Part shown: positions 42,553 through 51,329 of the stretch, piece after piece | Layout: each line of letters begins with the position of its first letter | How positions within the stretch are numbered: position 1 is the stretch's first letter | Assembly: GCF_000275825.1 (NCBI RefSeq) | Contig: NZ_JH719942.1 | Span: 2,737,828-2,801,827, forward strand | Source of the DNA: Saprospira grandis DSM 2844 | Lineage (GTDB): Bacteria > Bacteroidota > Bacteroidia > Chitinophagales > Saprospiraceae | Reading direction: 5' to 3' | DNA: 64,000 nt | The notes under the pieces: generated by a model | Told to the model about the DNA's origin: nothing | Seen by the model: the letters and a program-made list of their open reading frames with translations, nothing else | The model's database searches: none | Made by a program: the position numbers and the translations under genes

Positions 42553-43224
42553 TTAGCAAAGGCGAACAAAAAGGTGTTGCCCCAATTTTTTGCTCAGTTG
42601 CAGTTGTGGGCCATCTTTTTTCTGGACCAGCAAGCTGCCATCAAAGCTAAAGTGCTTAATGAGCCGCAGCTCTACGCCCAGCTGTAGGCCCAATTCTTCT
42701 AAGTAGCGGAGAAAGTCGGCATCATCCTCTTTGACGCCCACAATGCGAGCGCATTGCCCTTCTTTTAGCTCGGCCAAAATGATATGCTCTAGCACATGAA
42801 AATTGCCCTCTGCATCTGGAATGGGGTCGCCATGTGGGTCTACTTTGGGGTGGCCCAAAAAAGCATCTAGACGGTCCACCAATTCCGTAGAGCGAATATG
42901 CTCGAGCTGTTCGGCTAGGGGGTGGACCTCATCCCAGCTAAAGTCTAGTTTTTCTACCAAAAAGGTTTCCCAAAGGCGGTGCTTTCGGATTAGGGCCAGG
43001 GCCTGCTGCTTGCCTTGGGGGTTGAGGCGCACCCCCTTATATTTTTCATAAACAATTAGCTCTTTTTCAGATAGGCGGCGGAGCATATCGCTCACCGAGG
43101 CGGCAGAAATCTGCACCTCCTGAGCAATGGCGTTGGTAGATACTGGTCCGGGGTCCAGGTCGGCCAATTTGTAGATGGCCTTTAGGTAGTTTTCTTCTGT
43201 GATGGAGAGGTCTAGCTCATTCAT
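42553..43224 (-). CDS. DtxR/MntR-family metal-dependent transcriptional regulator
   Basis: The 223-aa protein has an N-terminal winged helix (ITEENYLKAIYKLADLDPGPV, STNAIAQEVQISAASVSDMLRRL, KELIVYEKYKGVRLNPQG), a dimerisation/metal region with HRLWETFLVEKL and HPLAEQLEHI (metal ligands His, Glu, Cys-type positions), and a C-terminal FeoA/SH3-like domain (about residues 150-223). Such regulators sense Fe2+ or Mn2+ and repress uptake genes. No transporter gene lies next to it, so the targets are elsewhere. RE1 repeats lie on both sides of it. Confidence 0.93.
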   Translation of the reverse strand: MNELDLSITEENYLKAIYKLADLDPGPVSTNAIAQEVQISAASVSDMLRRLSEKELIVYEKYKGVRLNPQGKQQALALIRKHRLWETFLVEKLDFSWDEVHPLAEQLEHIRSTELVDRLDAFLGHPKVDPHGDPIPDAEGNFHVLEHIILAELKEGQCARIVGVKEDDADFLRYLEELGLQLGVELRLIKHFSFDGSLLVQKKDGPQLQLSKKLGQHLFVRLC

Positions 43225-43243
43225 AGATGTTGTAGCGTCTAGA

Positions 43244-43384
43244 AGCGGGCGCAGCCCGCTGGCTTAGGGATGGTAACTGTTGGCCGTCAGGCCAGACCGA
43301 GGCGCTTTAGCGCCGAAGGGCCGAGCGAAGAGCGAGACAGTGCACAGCCCGACCCGGAGCGAAGCGAAGGGGAAGCCCCAAAAA
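43244..43384 (-). repeat. RE1-P intergenic repeat
   Basis: Reverse orientation: GGGCGCAGCCCGCTGGCTTA, then GGATGGTAACTG, degenerate core GGGCCGAGCGAAGAGCGAG, then GACAGTGCACAGCCCGACCC and a GAAGCCCCAAAAAAA end. Confidence 0.85.
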
Positions 43385-43411
43385 AAAATACTTCTGCTCC
43401 TCCTTTAGGCA

Positions 43412-44605
43412 CTATTGTATGGCATTTCGCCAGTTGAGTACCTCGGCATTCCAGGCGCTGCGGTATTGGCTGCTGCGTTGGAGTATCCATTGGCCCTCAT
43501 AGGCACTAAAGGTAAAATGGACGGGATAGCGGCCGCGGCTGCTGCCATAGTACCAGTGCAATTCCTTATTGGTTTGCCGAATAAGTTGTGGCGGCCCAAA
43601 GATAGTATAAATTATTCCTCTATCCGTTTTCCAGCCTTCTTTATAGCTACTAAAGCTTTGGTTGGCGTATTCCATACGGCCATAATAACTTTGGATAAGT
43701 CTTTTGGCCACGGCCTCTTTTTTGCTTCGGGCCAGCCAGAATTCGTCTAGGGCCTTTTTGGGATTTTCGGCCTTATTCATCTTGTTGTACTCTATATTTT
43801 TTGTAATATATCGGCTACCGAGAATAAGGTCTTTGATGCGATTGACCTTAGGAAAGTCCTCGCCAAAGTAGTTGAGATAAATGCCTTGGCTGGCGTTGCT
43901 ATCGCTCCGGATCCAGTAGAGTCCTTCTTGGCTTAGGCGTAGTTCTTGGCCTTTTTTGACCCAAAATCGGGCTTTGTTGCTTTGGTTTTGGCCCAAAAAG
44001 ATGCCGCTATTATTGCTGTATGGGGGTGGGGCAGGGGCTTGAGATTTTGGAAAAAAATCGATACAAAAAAGCTGTATAGAGTCGGCGGCGCTAGCCAATT
44101 GTAAAATATCAGCGGCTTTGGCGTAGCTACCCAAAAAGGGGCGGCCATCCTTATGTTCTAGATAAATCTCTTGGTCAATTTGTCGCTCTGGGCCATTGAG
44201 GTAGAAGAGTTGGGTGCTCAGCAATTTTTTTTGGGGCGAAGCAATTTGTAATTTGAGGACCAAGGGCTGGCCGCCGGGTTTAAAATCGCCTAACTTTAGG
44301 CTTTGGGCCTGCCCCAACTCCACGGCCTGAAAATCGAGGACCTCATGATACAAAAGCGTCTCTTTGCTCTGATGCGGATAGACTTGAACATCAAGGATAT
44401 AGTTGCTTTTGGGGTGTTCCCAGCGGAGGTAAAAATGCTGCTCTTTTTGGATGCAGTCGGTCTGGAGTACCATCGCTTTATCATACTGCTGATACTCTAG
44501 TTTATAGAAGGGGCTATAATGGCTGGGCGCGCAGGCTTGTAGGCCAAAAATTAGGAGAAAAAGAAAGGGAGAGAGGCGCATATTGGTAAATTTGTTGTCT
44601 ATCAA
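43412..44605 (-). CDS. GWxTD domain lipoprotein
   Basis: The 397-aa lipoprotein has signal MRLSPFLFLLIFGLQAC after a short lead (ATG at 44603-44605; the lipobox suggests the inner ATG at about 44582 may be the true start). A beta-sandwich N-terminal part (about 30-200) is followed by a helical region ARSKKEAVAKRLIQSYYGRMEYAN and the signature KEGWKTDRGIIYTIFGPPQLI, ending HWYYGSSRGRYPVHFTFSAYE. GWxTD proteins are restricted to Bacteroidota/Chlorobi-type bacteria and have no known activity. Envelope location is inferred from the lipobox. Confidence 0.92.
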   Translation of the reverse strand: MIDNKFTNMRLSPFLFLLIFGLQACAPSHYSPFYKLEYQQYDKAMVLQTDCIQKEQHFYLRWEHPKSNYILDVQVYPHQSKETLLYHEVLDFQAVELGQAQSLKLGDFKPGGQPLVLKLQIASPQKKLLSTQLFYLNGPERQIDQEIYLEHKDGRPFLGSYAKAADILQLASAADSIQLFCIDFFPKSQAPAPPPYSNNSGIFLGQNQSNKARFWVKKGQELRLSQEGLYWIRSDSNASQGIYLNYFGEDFPKVNRIKDLILGSRYITKNIEYNKMNKAENPKKALDEFWLARSKKEAVAKRLIQSYYGRMEYANQSFSSYKEGWKTDRGIIYTIFGPPQLIRQTNKELHWYYGSSRGRYPVHFTFSAYEGQWILQRSSQYRSAWNAEVLNWRNAIQ

Positions 44606-44673
44606 AATTAAGAAATATCTCTGTGTTTGCTTTGGCTTTGGCTTTAGCCCATCAAATAAAAAAAGTAAAACTA

Positions 44674-45147
44674 ATGAAAAAGACCAATGCTATGCGGCTA
44701 TTATCGGCGGCAAAAATTCCCTATAAAAGCATTTTATATCAGTATGATAGCGAGAACCTAGATGTGGCCAAAATTGCTGAAGAAAACGGATTGCCCTTGG
44801 CCCAGGTTTACAAAAGTTTGGTCTTGCAGGGCAGCAGCAAGCAGTTATTGATGGCTTTGGTGCCCGGCGATCGGCAATTGGACCTCAAAGGGCTGAAAAA
44901 AAGTTTGGGCCTCAAGCAGCTCGACCTTTTAGCCCAAGCTCAGCTACAAGCTAAAACGGGCTACATCCGTGGTGGTTGTAGCCCTTTGGGCCTCAAGCAG
45001 CCTATTCCTATTTATATGGACCAAAGGGCGCTAGATTTGCCCCTATTTGCCATAAATGCAGGCAAAAGAGGGATTTTGCTAGAACTCTCTCCCTTGGCCC
45101 TTAAGGAGCTCTTACAAATAGAAGTCTTGCCGCTTTCTAAGGGGTAG
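44674..45147 (+). CDS. ybaK: YbaK/EbsC-type Cys-tRNA(Pro) deacylase
   Basis: The 157-aa protein (ATG at 44674; the upstream frame LALALAHQ has no family match) shows AMRLLSAAKIPYKSILYQYD, LPLAQVYKSLVLQGSSKQLLMALVPGDRQLDLKGL, the catalytic KTGYIRGGCSPLGLKQPIPIYMDQ (with the family's GGxSPxG variant), and INAGKRGILLELSP (described in pieces). YbaK hydrolyses mischarged Cys-tRNA(Pro), and also Cys-tRNA(Cys), as an editing factor. It is in the cytosol. It diverges from the GWxTD gene by about 70 bp, and a bidirectional terminator follows. Confidence 0.93.
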   Translation: MKKTNAMRLLSAAKIPYKSILYQYDSENLDVAKIAEENGLPLAQVYKSLVLQGSSKQLLMALVPGDRQLDLKGLKKSLGLKQLDLLAQAQLQAKTGYIRGGCSPLGLKQPIPIYMDQRALDLPLFAINAGKRGILLELSPLALKELLQIEVLPLSKG

Positions 45148-45155
45148 GGCCATAG

Positions 45156-45190
45156 AAAAAGGGCAATCGGAATTCTCCGATTGCCCTTTT
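45156..45190. terminator. Bidirectional terminator between ybaK and tatC
   Basis: AAAAAGGGCAATCGGA and TCCGATTGCCCTTTT form a 14-bp stem around ATTC, between convergent genes. Confidence 0.88.
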
Positions 45191-45195
45191 GTCAT

Positions 45196-46077
45196 TTAGG
45201 CTTGATCTTCAAGCATGCCCAATTCTTCTTTTCGTTTTTTCTCTTGCTTTTTCGCAATGTTAATGCTTAGCTCATAGAGAATATAAACGGGAATAGAAAC
45301 AATAATTTGCGTCATGACATCTGGGGGCGTAATCATTGCTGAGAGCAAAAGAATCCCAATAATAGAATGCCGACGATATTGCCGCATTCCCGCAGAGGTG
45401 ACAATCCCCATACGGGCCAAATAATACACAATAATAGGCAGTTCGAAAATAAGGCCAGCGGGCAAGGTGAACATAATCATATAGTTCACAAAAGACTTGG
45501 CCTTAATAATACTCTGCCCCTCATTGACCATAGGCAGCTGATAGCCCACCAAAAAGTTGATCGCAAAAGGCGATAAAATGAAGTAGCCAAAAGCTACCCC
45601 CAACAAAAAGAGCAAACTCCCCACGCCCACTACGCCACGACTGGCGCTCACTTCGCTATTGTAGAGGCCCGGACGAACAAATTTCCAGAACTCATAAAGC
45701 ACATAAGGAAAAGAGACAATCAGTCCCCCAATTAAGCAGACTTTGATGTGGAGCAAAAAGGCTTCTCCCATATCAAAGGTTTGTAGCTCGGGGTTAACTG
45801 GCGTATAGCAAAGGGCTTGGGTCCCTAGCTGCTCCGAAATGCCACAAAATAATTTGTAGGTAATGAAGTTGGGGTCTAGCGGACCAAAAATGACATATTT
45901 AAAGACCAGCTCGGTGGCAAAGAACATTACAATAGCTGCCGCACTAATGCCAATAAAGGCGCGAATGAGGTGCATGCGCAGCTCGTCCAAATGCTCGACA
46001 AAGCTCATTTCGGCCCCCTCGCCATCTTGTTCTTGTTGGCGCTGGGCCCTTCGCTTGATGAAAGAAAGTAAGGCCAT
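45196..46077 (-). CDS. tatC: Sec-independent protein translocase TatC
   Basis: The 293-aa protein has six membrane spans and the family motif EMSFVEHLDELRMHLIRAF near the N-terminus (twin-arginine recognition region). It also has FPYVLYEFWKFVRPGLYNSE and FELPIIVYYLARMGIVTSAGMRQYRRHSIIG (in pieces). The loop after TM1 (PLDPNFITYKLFCGISEQLG) matches the Bacteroidota-type TatC insertion. TatC with TatA exports folded proteins. No tatA is in this window. A 30-residue charged N-terminus precedes the core. Confidence 0.97.
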   Translation of the reverse strand: MALLSFIKRRAQRQQEQDGEGAEMSFVEHLDELRMHLIRAFIGISAAAIVMFFATELVFKYVIFGPLDPNFITYKLFCGISEQLGTQALCYTPVNPELQTFDMGEAFLLHIKVCLIGGLIVSFPYVLYEFWKFVRPGLYNSEVSASRGVVGVGSLLFLLGVAFGYFILSPFAINFLVGYQLPMVNEGQSIIKAKSFVNYMIMFTLPAGLIFELPIIVYYLARMGIVTSAGMRQYRRHSIIGILLLSAMITPPDVMTQIIVSIPVYILYELSINIAKKQEKKRKEELGMLEDQA

Positions 46078-46114
46078 GAATTAGTAGTTAGCAGGGGCAA
46101 ATATACCCCCTAAA

Positions 46115-46148
46115 GAAAAAAAATCCCAAGGGAGAAGACTCCCTTGGG
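46115..46148 (-). terminator. Terminator of the 145-aa gene
   Basis: CCCAAGGGAG and CTCCCTTGGG pair around AAGA. On the minus strand eight Ts follow. Confidence 0.85.
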
Positions 46149-46157
46149 CCAAAAGGT

Positions 46158-46595
46158 TTAGGCTTCTTCTGTATTTTCTTCAGTGGCTTCCTCTTCTTCT
46201 TCATCATCGGCGCCAGGACGAAACTCTACCTCTTCCCCTTTTAAGGTCGCTTTGAGGTAGTCGTTGAGCTCGCGAATCTCTTCGCGGTTGTATTTATTGC
46301 CCGGATTGGTCAAAAGGTCTAGATAGTACTCTAGGCTAGAGATATCATTCTCCTCCTCCCAAGCCGCTAGGCTAAATGTCCAATCTTTCGATTCGGCATA
46401 TTCATAAACTAAGCGAACAGACTTTACCAAGGTAGGCTGCTCTAACTCAATGTACATTTCACGAAGCGCCTTCATTTTATCGACCATGGGCTCGCTAAAG
46501 CCGTTTTGGTCCAAGTACATTTGACGAATCGCTTCAATCGGCTTCTGAATAGCCGCCTCTCTTAGGCGGGGATCATCCATGTTGTTTCTACGCAT
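46158..46595 (-). CDS. Acidic protein of unknown function
   Basis: The 145-aa protein is helical and strongly acidic toward the end (DDEEEEEATEENTEEA). The middle reads KALREMYIELEQPTLVKSVRLVYEYAE and EENDISSLEYYLDLLTNPGNKYNREEIRELNDYL, suggesting a small helical fold. No signal or membrane span is present. I do not recognise the family, though similar short acidic proteins are common in Saprospiria. It has a terminator immediately downstream and stands between tatC and the OmpA-like gene, all on the minus strand. Confidence 0.65.
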   Translation of the reverse strand: MRRNNMDDPRLREAAIQKPIEAIRQMYLDQNGFSEPMVDKMKALREMYIELEQPTLVKSVRLVYEYAESKDWTFSLAAWEEENDISSLEYYLDLLTNPGNKYNREEIRELNDYLKATLKGEEVEFRPGADDEEEEEATEENTEEA

Positions 46596-46655
46596 GATGT
46601 AAACTTCTTTCTAAAGATTGGAATAATTTCAAGGCACAAACTTACAAAAAATAGC

Positions 46656-47813
46656 CTACTTTTTCAGCAGCTTAATTTGAATGCGCTCATTTTTCGCCCG
46701 ACCCGCCGAACTATCATTCAAGGCAATGGGCCGCGCTTGCCCATATCCCCTATATTTTAAGCGACTACGATGCACCCCAGAAGCCAGCAAATAGTCATAT
46801 ACGGCCTTGGCCCGCTTCTTCGATAGAAAATGATTTTCTCTGGGATTCCCTTTATTACTAGTGTGCCCCGATATCTCAATCTCATATGTGGGGTTCATCT
46901 CCATGATCTTGGCCAAATTATCCAACTCCTCTTTGGCCCCCTCCAAAAATATCGCATTGCCCCGCTCAAATTGAACCTGCTCCAAAATATCTACCTGATT
47001 GAGCCGGTATTCTTTGCGGTTCAACCGAACATCCAAAACAATTTTTTCCCGCCGCTGCGTATTGAGCATCTCAAAACTCCCACAATTACAAGTGAAGTTC
47101 GACTTCTGACTGGTCAAACAAACATCATCTATAAAGTAATAGGCAAAGTCTACATGCGGATTGCGAAAAGAATCCACTTCTATCGCTCCGGTCACTTTGG
47201 TCGAACGATCATCCTGGAAATTGCCCAAAATTAAGAAGTTCTCTCCCCCCTCTGCGACATAGTCTCCCTGCACTTCTACCCACTGCCGCTGGTCCAAGGG
47301 CGAACGATCCTGATTGAATAAATAAGTGAATTTTATATGCTGCAAAACCGCCTCGTCTTCCTGCTCCATCGGAAAACGACTGGCCCCCGCCCCAAATGCC
47401 CCCAATGCCCGATTAGATGCCTCGGCCAAATAAAGCTGCGCCTTGATGCAGTAGGTCTCGCCCCGCTTGAGCGGATGCTTGAGCTTGACCTGAACATACT
47501 CCCGATAATCCCTTTTACTATACCGACTAGTATAAGCATATACCCCAGCATAGCCCCGACCCGTCTTGGCCTTGGTCCGCCCCATTTTGTTCCGAGGCAC
47601 CGCTACATTACTGCCCTCCGAACGCTCGTGATAGTAGTCGGCCCCCGCCAAATTAGCCCCGCCCCAATAGGTCGATAAACTGATCTGCCCCAGGTCTTTA
47701 GGGTACTGCTGCCGATATTGCTCAAAACTAGGGTTGCGCACTACATTTTGTAATACCTGCGCCTGCAAACTGCCAAAAAGGACCAAAAACAAAAGACTAA
47801 AGTTGTATTTCAT
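46656..47813 (-). CDS. OmpA-family envelope protein
   Basis: The 385-aa protein has signal MKYNFSLLFLVLFGSLQAQ, an N-terminal beta-sandwich (residues 20-240) with NVVRNPSFEQYRQQYPKD, GYAGVYAYTSRYSKRDYREYV and YYFIDDVCLT (a carbohydrate-binding-like jelly roll seen in Bacteroidota OmpA fusions), and a C-terminal OmpA domain: VQFERGNAIFLEGAKEELDNLAKIM, YEIEISGHTSNKGNPRENHFLSKKRAKAVYDYL and KYRGYGQARPI (in pieces). The OmpA domain binds peptidoglycan non-covalently, anchoring the protein to the wall. The target of the jelly roll is unknown. Confidence 0.9.
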   Translation of the reverse strand: MKYNFSLLFLVLFGSLQAQVLQNVVRNPSFEQYRQQYPKDLGQISLSTYWGGANLAGADYYHERSEGSNVAVPRNKMGRTKAKTGRGYAGVYAYTSRYSKRDYREYVQVKLKHPLKRGETYCIKAQLYLAEASNRALGAFGAGASRFPMEQEDEAVLQHIKFTYLFNQDRSPLDQRQWVEVQGDYVAEGGENFLILGNFQDDRSTKVTGAIEVDSFRNPHVDFAYYFIDDVCLTSQKSNFTCNCGSFEMLNTQRREKIVLDVRLNRKEYRLNQVDILEQVQFERGNAIFLEGAKEELDNLAKIMEMNPTYEIEISGHTSNKGNPRENHFLSKKRAKAVYDYLLASGVHRSRLKYRGYGQARPIALNDSSAGRAKNERIQIKLLKK

Positions 47814-47881
47814 CTGATTTTCTGCTTTTTATACCCCCAAAGATACAGAAGCAGACCGAATATGCCTTGAAGATGTTCGAT

Positions 47882-48045
47882 ATTTTGGGGCTGCCCCGCC
47901 CTGCGGGCGGGTCGGGCTCTGTCGTGGCTCGCAAGTCTGCTCGGCCCTGCAGTTTTTTCGCTGCGCTCAAAAACTTGGGTCTGCGGCTGCGCCGCACCAC
48001 TATCCATCCCTCAGCCTGCGGCCCTTCGGGCCTGCAAAACCGCAG
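47882..48045 (+). repeat. RE1-Q intergenic repeat; nothing else in 47814-48144
   Basis: Starts TTTTGGGGCTGCCCCGCCC, has core GTGGCTCGCAAGTCTGCTCGG-like sequence, then a TTTTTTCGCTGCGCTCAAAAA palindrome-like module (also in RE1-S), CCATCCCTCAGCC and GGCCCTTCGGGCC. The remainder is leader sequence. Confidence 0.85.
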
Positions 48046-48144
48046 TAAATACAAGCCCTAACCCATAAAGAAGCAGGCCCAAAAGGGAAAAAAGCCGTAT
48101 TTTCCTCAAAAAAAATTAACTTTGGTCAAAGTCAAAACATAGCT

Positions 48145-49242
48145 ATGAACTACCTAAAAAAATATGCAAAACTCTTGGTCGGCTACTCCCTAGCGGTACA
48201 GCCCGGCGAAAGAGTATATATCGCTTCTACCACCCTGGCCGAAGATTTAGTCCGTGAGGTTTATGCCGAGGTGCTCAAAGCCGGAGGCATTCCCTATGTT
48301 AGCCTTAGCTTTAGAGAACAAGGCCGCCTGCTCAACCAATACGGAGAAGCCCCTCAACTACAAGCCATTGACCCCATCTATGCACAAGCTATGCAGGAGT
48401 TTGAATGCTATCTCTATATCAGAGCGCCCTTCTATGGCCAACTCTGCTATAGCCCCAATGGCGATAAACAAAAACTCCGAGCCCTAGCACATACGCCTTA
48501 TCGCAAATTATATAGCGAACGAACCGCCGACCTGCGCCTAAAACGCAGCCTCTGCGAATATCCCACTATGGCCCATGCCCAAAATGCTGGCCTGAGCCTA
48601 GATGAATATACCGACTTTATCTATACCGCCTGCCGCCTAGATGCAGCAGACCCCAAAGCCGCCTGGGAAGCCCTAAGCAGAGAGCAGCAATCTATTGTAG
48701 ACCACCTCAATGCTTGTAGCCAAATTCACTATAAAGGCGAAGGGATCGATATTCAGTTTAGTACGGCTGGCCGCAAATGGATCAACTCCGACGGAAAAAC
48801 AAATATGCCTTCCGGAGAGGTCTATACCGCCCCCGTAGAAGATTCCGTAGAGGGCCAAATCCATTTCGCTTATCCCTCCATTTTTCAAGGCCAAGAGGTC
48901 GAAGGAATTACGCTTTGGGTCAAAGCTGGAGAAATTCAACGCTGGGAGGCCCAAAAAGGCCAAAAACTACTGGACCAAATTTTTGAAATCCCCGGCGCCC
49001 GCCGCTTCGGCGAGGCCGCTATCGGCACCAACCGAGATATTCAACGCCCCGTCAAAAATATTCTCTTCGATGAGAAGATTGGCGGAACGGTACATATGGC
49101 TGTAGGACAAACCTATATGCAGTGTGGAGGCAAAAATCAATCAGCTATCCACTGGGATATGATCGCCGAAATGAAAAATGGCGGAGAAATCTGGGCCGAT
49201 GGCGAGAAAATTTATGAAAATGGCCAGTTTATCCTTGCCTAA
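48145..49242 (+). CDS. M29 family aminopeptidase
   Basis: The 365-aa protein matches the M29 (AmpS/PepS/aminopeptidase T) family: KKYAKLLVGYSLAVQPGERVYI at the start, VYAEVLKAGGIPYVSL, INSDGKTNMPSGEVYTAPVEDSVEGQIHF (metal-ligand Glu positions), RFGEAAIGTNRDIQRPVKNILFDEKIGGTVHMAVGQTY, and HWDMIAEMKNGGEIWADGEKIYENG (in pieces). These are cytosolic metallo-aminopeptidases (Co2+/Zn2+). The family usually has about 370-410 residues; this one is at the short end. It is followed 43 bp later by the hydroxyacyl-CoA dehydrogenase gene. Confidence 0.93.
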   Translation: MNYLKKYAKLLVGYSLAVQPGERVYIASTTLAEDLVREVYAEVLKAGGIPYVSLSFREQGRLLNQYGEAPQLQAIDPIYAQAMQEFECYLYIRAPFYGQLCYSPNGDKQKLRALAHTPYRKLYSERTADLRLKRSLCEYPTMAHAQNAGLSLDEYTDFIYTACRLDAADPKAAWEALSREQQSIVDHLNACSQIHYKGEGIDIQFSTAGRKWINSDGKTNMPSGEVYTAPVEDSVEGQIHFAYPSIFQGQEVEGITLWVKAGEIQRWEAQKGQKLLDQIFEIPGARRFGEAAIGTNRDIQRPVKNILFDEKIGGTVHMAVGQTYMQCGGKNQSAIHWDMIAEMKNGGEIWADGEKIYENGQFILA

Positions 49243-49284
49243 AGTATCTAAAATCAGTTTAACAGAACTAAATAAAGTAGTCAA

Positions 49285-50175
49285 ATGAAAAATGTTGTTG
49301 TGATAGGTGCAGGAACTATGGGAAATGGAATTGCCCACGTTTTTGCCATGCAGGGCTATAAGGTCCAATTGGTTGATGTATCTGAACAAGCACTAAGTAA
49401 GGCCATGGCGACCATCGAAAAGAATTTGGACCGCATGCTGCGCAAAGAGAAAATTGATGAGGCCGGCAAAACAGCTACCCTCGCTAATATTACGCCCGGC
49501 GCTGATCTCACTAAGGCCGCAGCTAATGCAGACCTAATCGTAGAGGCCGCTACTGAAAATGTAGATCTCAAACTCAAGATCTTTAAACAAATGGATGAGG
49601 CCGCGCCCGAAGGCTGTATCTTGGCCAGCAATACCTCTTCTATTTCGATTACAAAGATCGCCGCCGTGACTAACCGCCCCGAATTGGTGATTGGTATGCA
49701 CTTTATGAACCCCGTACCGGTCATGAAGTTGGTCGAGGTCATCCGTGGATATGCCACCTCCGATGAGACCCTAAATACCATTATGGAGCTCTCTAAAAAC
49801 CTGAAGAAGGTCCCCGTAGAGGTCAATGATTATCCCGGCTTTATTGCTAACCGCATCCTCATGCCCATGATTAACGAGGCGATTTATAGCCTTTATGAGT
49901 CGGTAGCTGGGGTAGAAGAAATTGATACCGTAATGAAGTTAGGCATGGCGCACCCTATGGGCCCCTTGCAACTAGCCGATTTTATTGGTCTAGATGTTTG
50001 TTTGTCTATTCTCAATGTCCTCTATGATGGCTTTGGCCAAGATAAATATGCTCCCTGTCCCTTGCTGGTCAATATGGTCATGGCAGGTAAACTAGGCGCC
50101 AAAACAGGCGAAGGCTTCTATCGCTACACGCCCGGCAGCAAAGACAAAGAAGTGGCCCCCTTCTTTAAAAAATAG
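49285..50175 (+). CDS. hbd: 3-hydroxybutyryl-CoA dehydrogenase
   Basis: The 296-aa protein has the NAD-binding start VVVIGAGTMGNGIAHVFAMQGY, the 3-hydroxyacyl-CoA dehydrogenase signature ANADLIVEAATENVDLKLKIF, SNTSSISITKIAAVTNRPELVIGMHFMNPVPVMKLVEVI (in pieces, His catalytic with Glu), NDYPGFIANRILMPMINEAI and the C-terminal helical domain. The length (about 285-300) and the lack of a hydratase domain favour 3-hydroxybutyryl-CoA dehydrogenase over fatty-acid FadB. It oxidises (S)-3-hydroxybutyryl-CoA with NAD(P)+. A terminator follows at 50188. Confidence 0.95.
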   Translation: MKNVVVIGAGTMGNGIAHVFAMQGYKVQLVDVSEQALSKAMATIEKNLDRMLRKEKIDEAGKTATLANITPGADLTKAAANADLIVEAATENVDLKLKIFKQMDEAAPEGCILASNTSSISITKIAAVTNRPELVIGMHFMNPVPVMKLVEVIRGYATSDETLNTIMELSKNLKKVPVEVNDYPGFIANRILMPMINEAIYSLYESVAGVEEIDTVMKLGMAHPMGPLQLADFIGLDVCLSILNVLYDGFGQDKYAPCPLLVNMVMAGKLGAKTGEGFYRYTPGSKDKEVAPFFKK

Positions 50176-50187
50176 ACTGTTTCCTTA

Positions 50188-50216
50188 GGCAGTGGGCAAG
50201 CCCACTGCCTCTTTTT
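50188..50216 (+). terminator. Terminator after hbd
   Basis: GGCAGTGGG and CCCACTGCC pair around CAAG, followed by TCTTTTT, ten bases before the next ATG. Confidence 0.8.
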
Positions 50217-50225
50217 CCTCTTGCC

Positions 50226-51329
50226 ATGCTCACGAATAAATTTAAGGTCAGAAGACATAAAGATAAAACTCGCTCTACTTCTCAACAGCATTATCAGCGA
50301 GTGAGTAAGTACCTGCGCAATATTGCCTTGGCCGCAGGCTTACTAGTCCTTACGGTCCTTATTGGGGTTGTGGGCTTTATGTTTATTGATAACTATAGCC
50401 TTTCTGATGCGTTTTATATGACCATCATTACCCTCTCCACAGTGGGCTATGGCGAAATTCAGCCGCTTTCTTTTAATGGGCGCCTGTTTACCTCTTTCAT
50501 CATTATTTTCAATATCGGAATTTTTGCCTATGCTATTTCGGTCCTCTCTTCTTTTATTATTGAGGGCGACCTGCGGAAATTCATGAAAGATTATCGTATG
50601 TATCAGAAAATACAATCTTTGCATAACCACACTATTATTTGTGGCTTTGGGCGACACGGTCGGGAGATTTCTCAGGAACTGACCAAAAATAAGTTGCCCT
50701 ATGTTATTATTGAAAGCGATGAGGAAAAGGTGGAGGAGCTTCGCAAAGGCAGCTATGCCTTTATTGAGGGAGATGCAGCTATGGACCAAACCCTGTTGGA
50801 CGCAGGCATTGAGCATGCCATGTCTATTGTGGTCACTTTTGGCGATGATGCCTTAAATGTATATACGGTACTCACGGCCCGAGAACTAAATAAGTTGGTC
50901 CGAGTGATTGCCAGGGCCTCTAATCATTCGGTAGAGCGAAAACTCTTGCGCGCTGGGGCCGATTATGCGGTTTTATCAGAGGTGATAGGGGGCTTTTATA
51001 TGGCCACCCTGATCTATCAGCCTCGAATGGTAGAGTTTCTCAATCTCTTGTCCAATTTGGGCAATGATGTTTCTATGAGCTTTAAGGAAGTAGATTATAA
51101 AGATTTGCGGCCAGAGTTTAAGGATAAGGAGATTCGAGACCTGAATCTACGCTCCCAAACGGGGATAAATATTATTGGGGCCCGCTTGGCCAACGGCAAG
51201 TATATTATTAACCCTGGACCAGATACGGCTATTGTTAAAGGGATGAGCCTTGTTATTTTGGGCGATGAGGAGCAGGTAAATACCTTTGAGCGGGTCGTCA
51301 TGCACCCCAAACATCGTCCACTTGCGTAG
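50226..51329 (+). CDS. Two-TM potassium channel with RCK domain
   Basis: The 367-aa protein has two membrane helices around the pore TIITLSTVGYGEIQPLS (filter TVGYG, K+-selective), at residues about 34-98. A Rossmann RCK_N follows (HNHTIICGFGRHGREISQELT, GDAAMDQTLLDAGIEHAMSIVVTF), then a TrkA_C-type domain at the end (LRSQTGINIIGARLANGKYI, GMSLVILGDEEQV). This is the MthK/Kch layout. Gating is by a ligand bound at RCK (Ca2+, nucleotide) or by tetramer gating rings. The next gene starts inside its 3' end. Confidence 0.94.
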   Translation: MLTNKFKVRRHKDKTRSTSQQHYQRVSKYLRNIALAAGLLVLTVLIGVVGFMFIDNYSLSDAFYMTIITLSTVGYGEIQPLSFNGRLFTSFIIIFNIGIFAYAISVLSSFIIEGDLRKFMKDYRMYQKIQSLHNHTIICGFGRHGREISQELTKNKLPYVIIESDEEKVEELRKGSYAFIEGDAAMDQTLLDAGIEHAMSIVVTFGDDALNVYTVLTARELNKLVRVIARASNHSVERKLLRAGADYAVLSEVIGGFYMATLIYQPRMVEFLNLLSNLGNDVSMSFKEVDYKDLRPEFKDKEIRDLNLRSQTGINIIGARLANGKYIINPGPDTAIVKGMSLVILGDEEQVNTFERVVMHPKHRPLA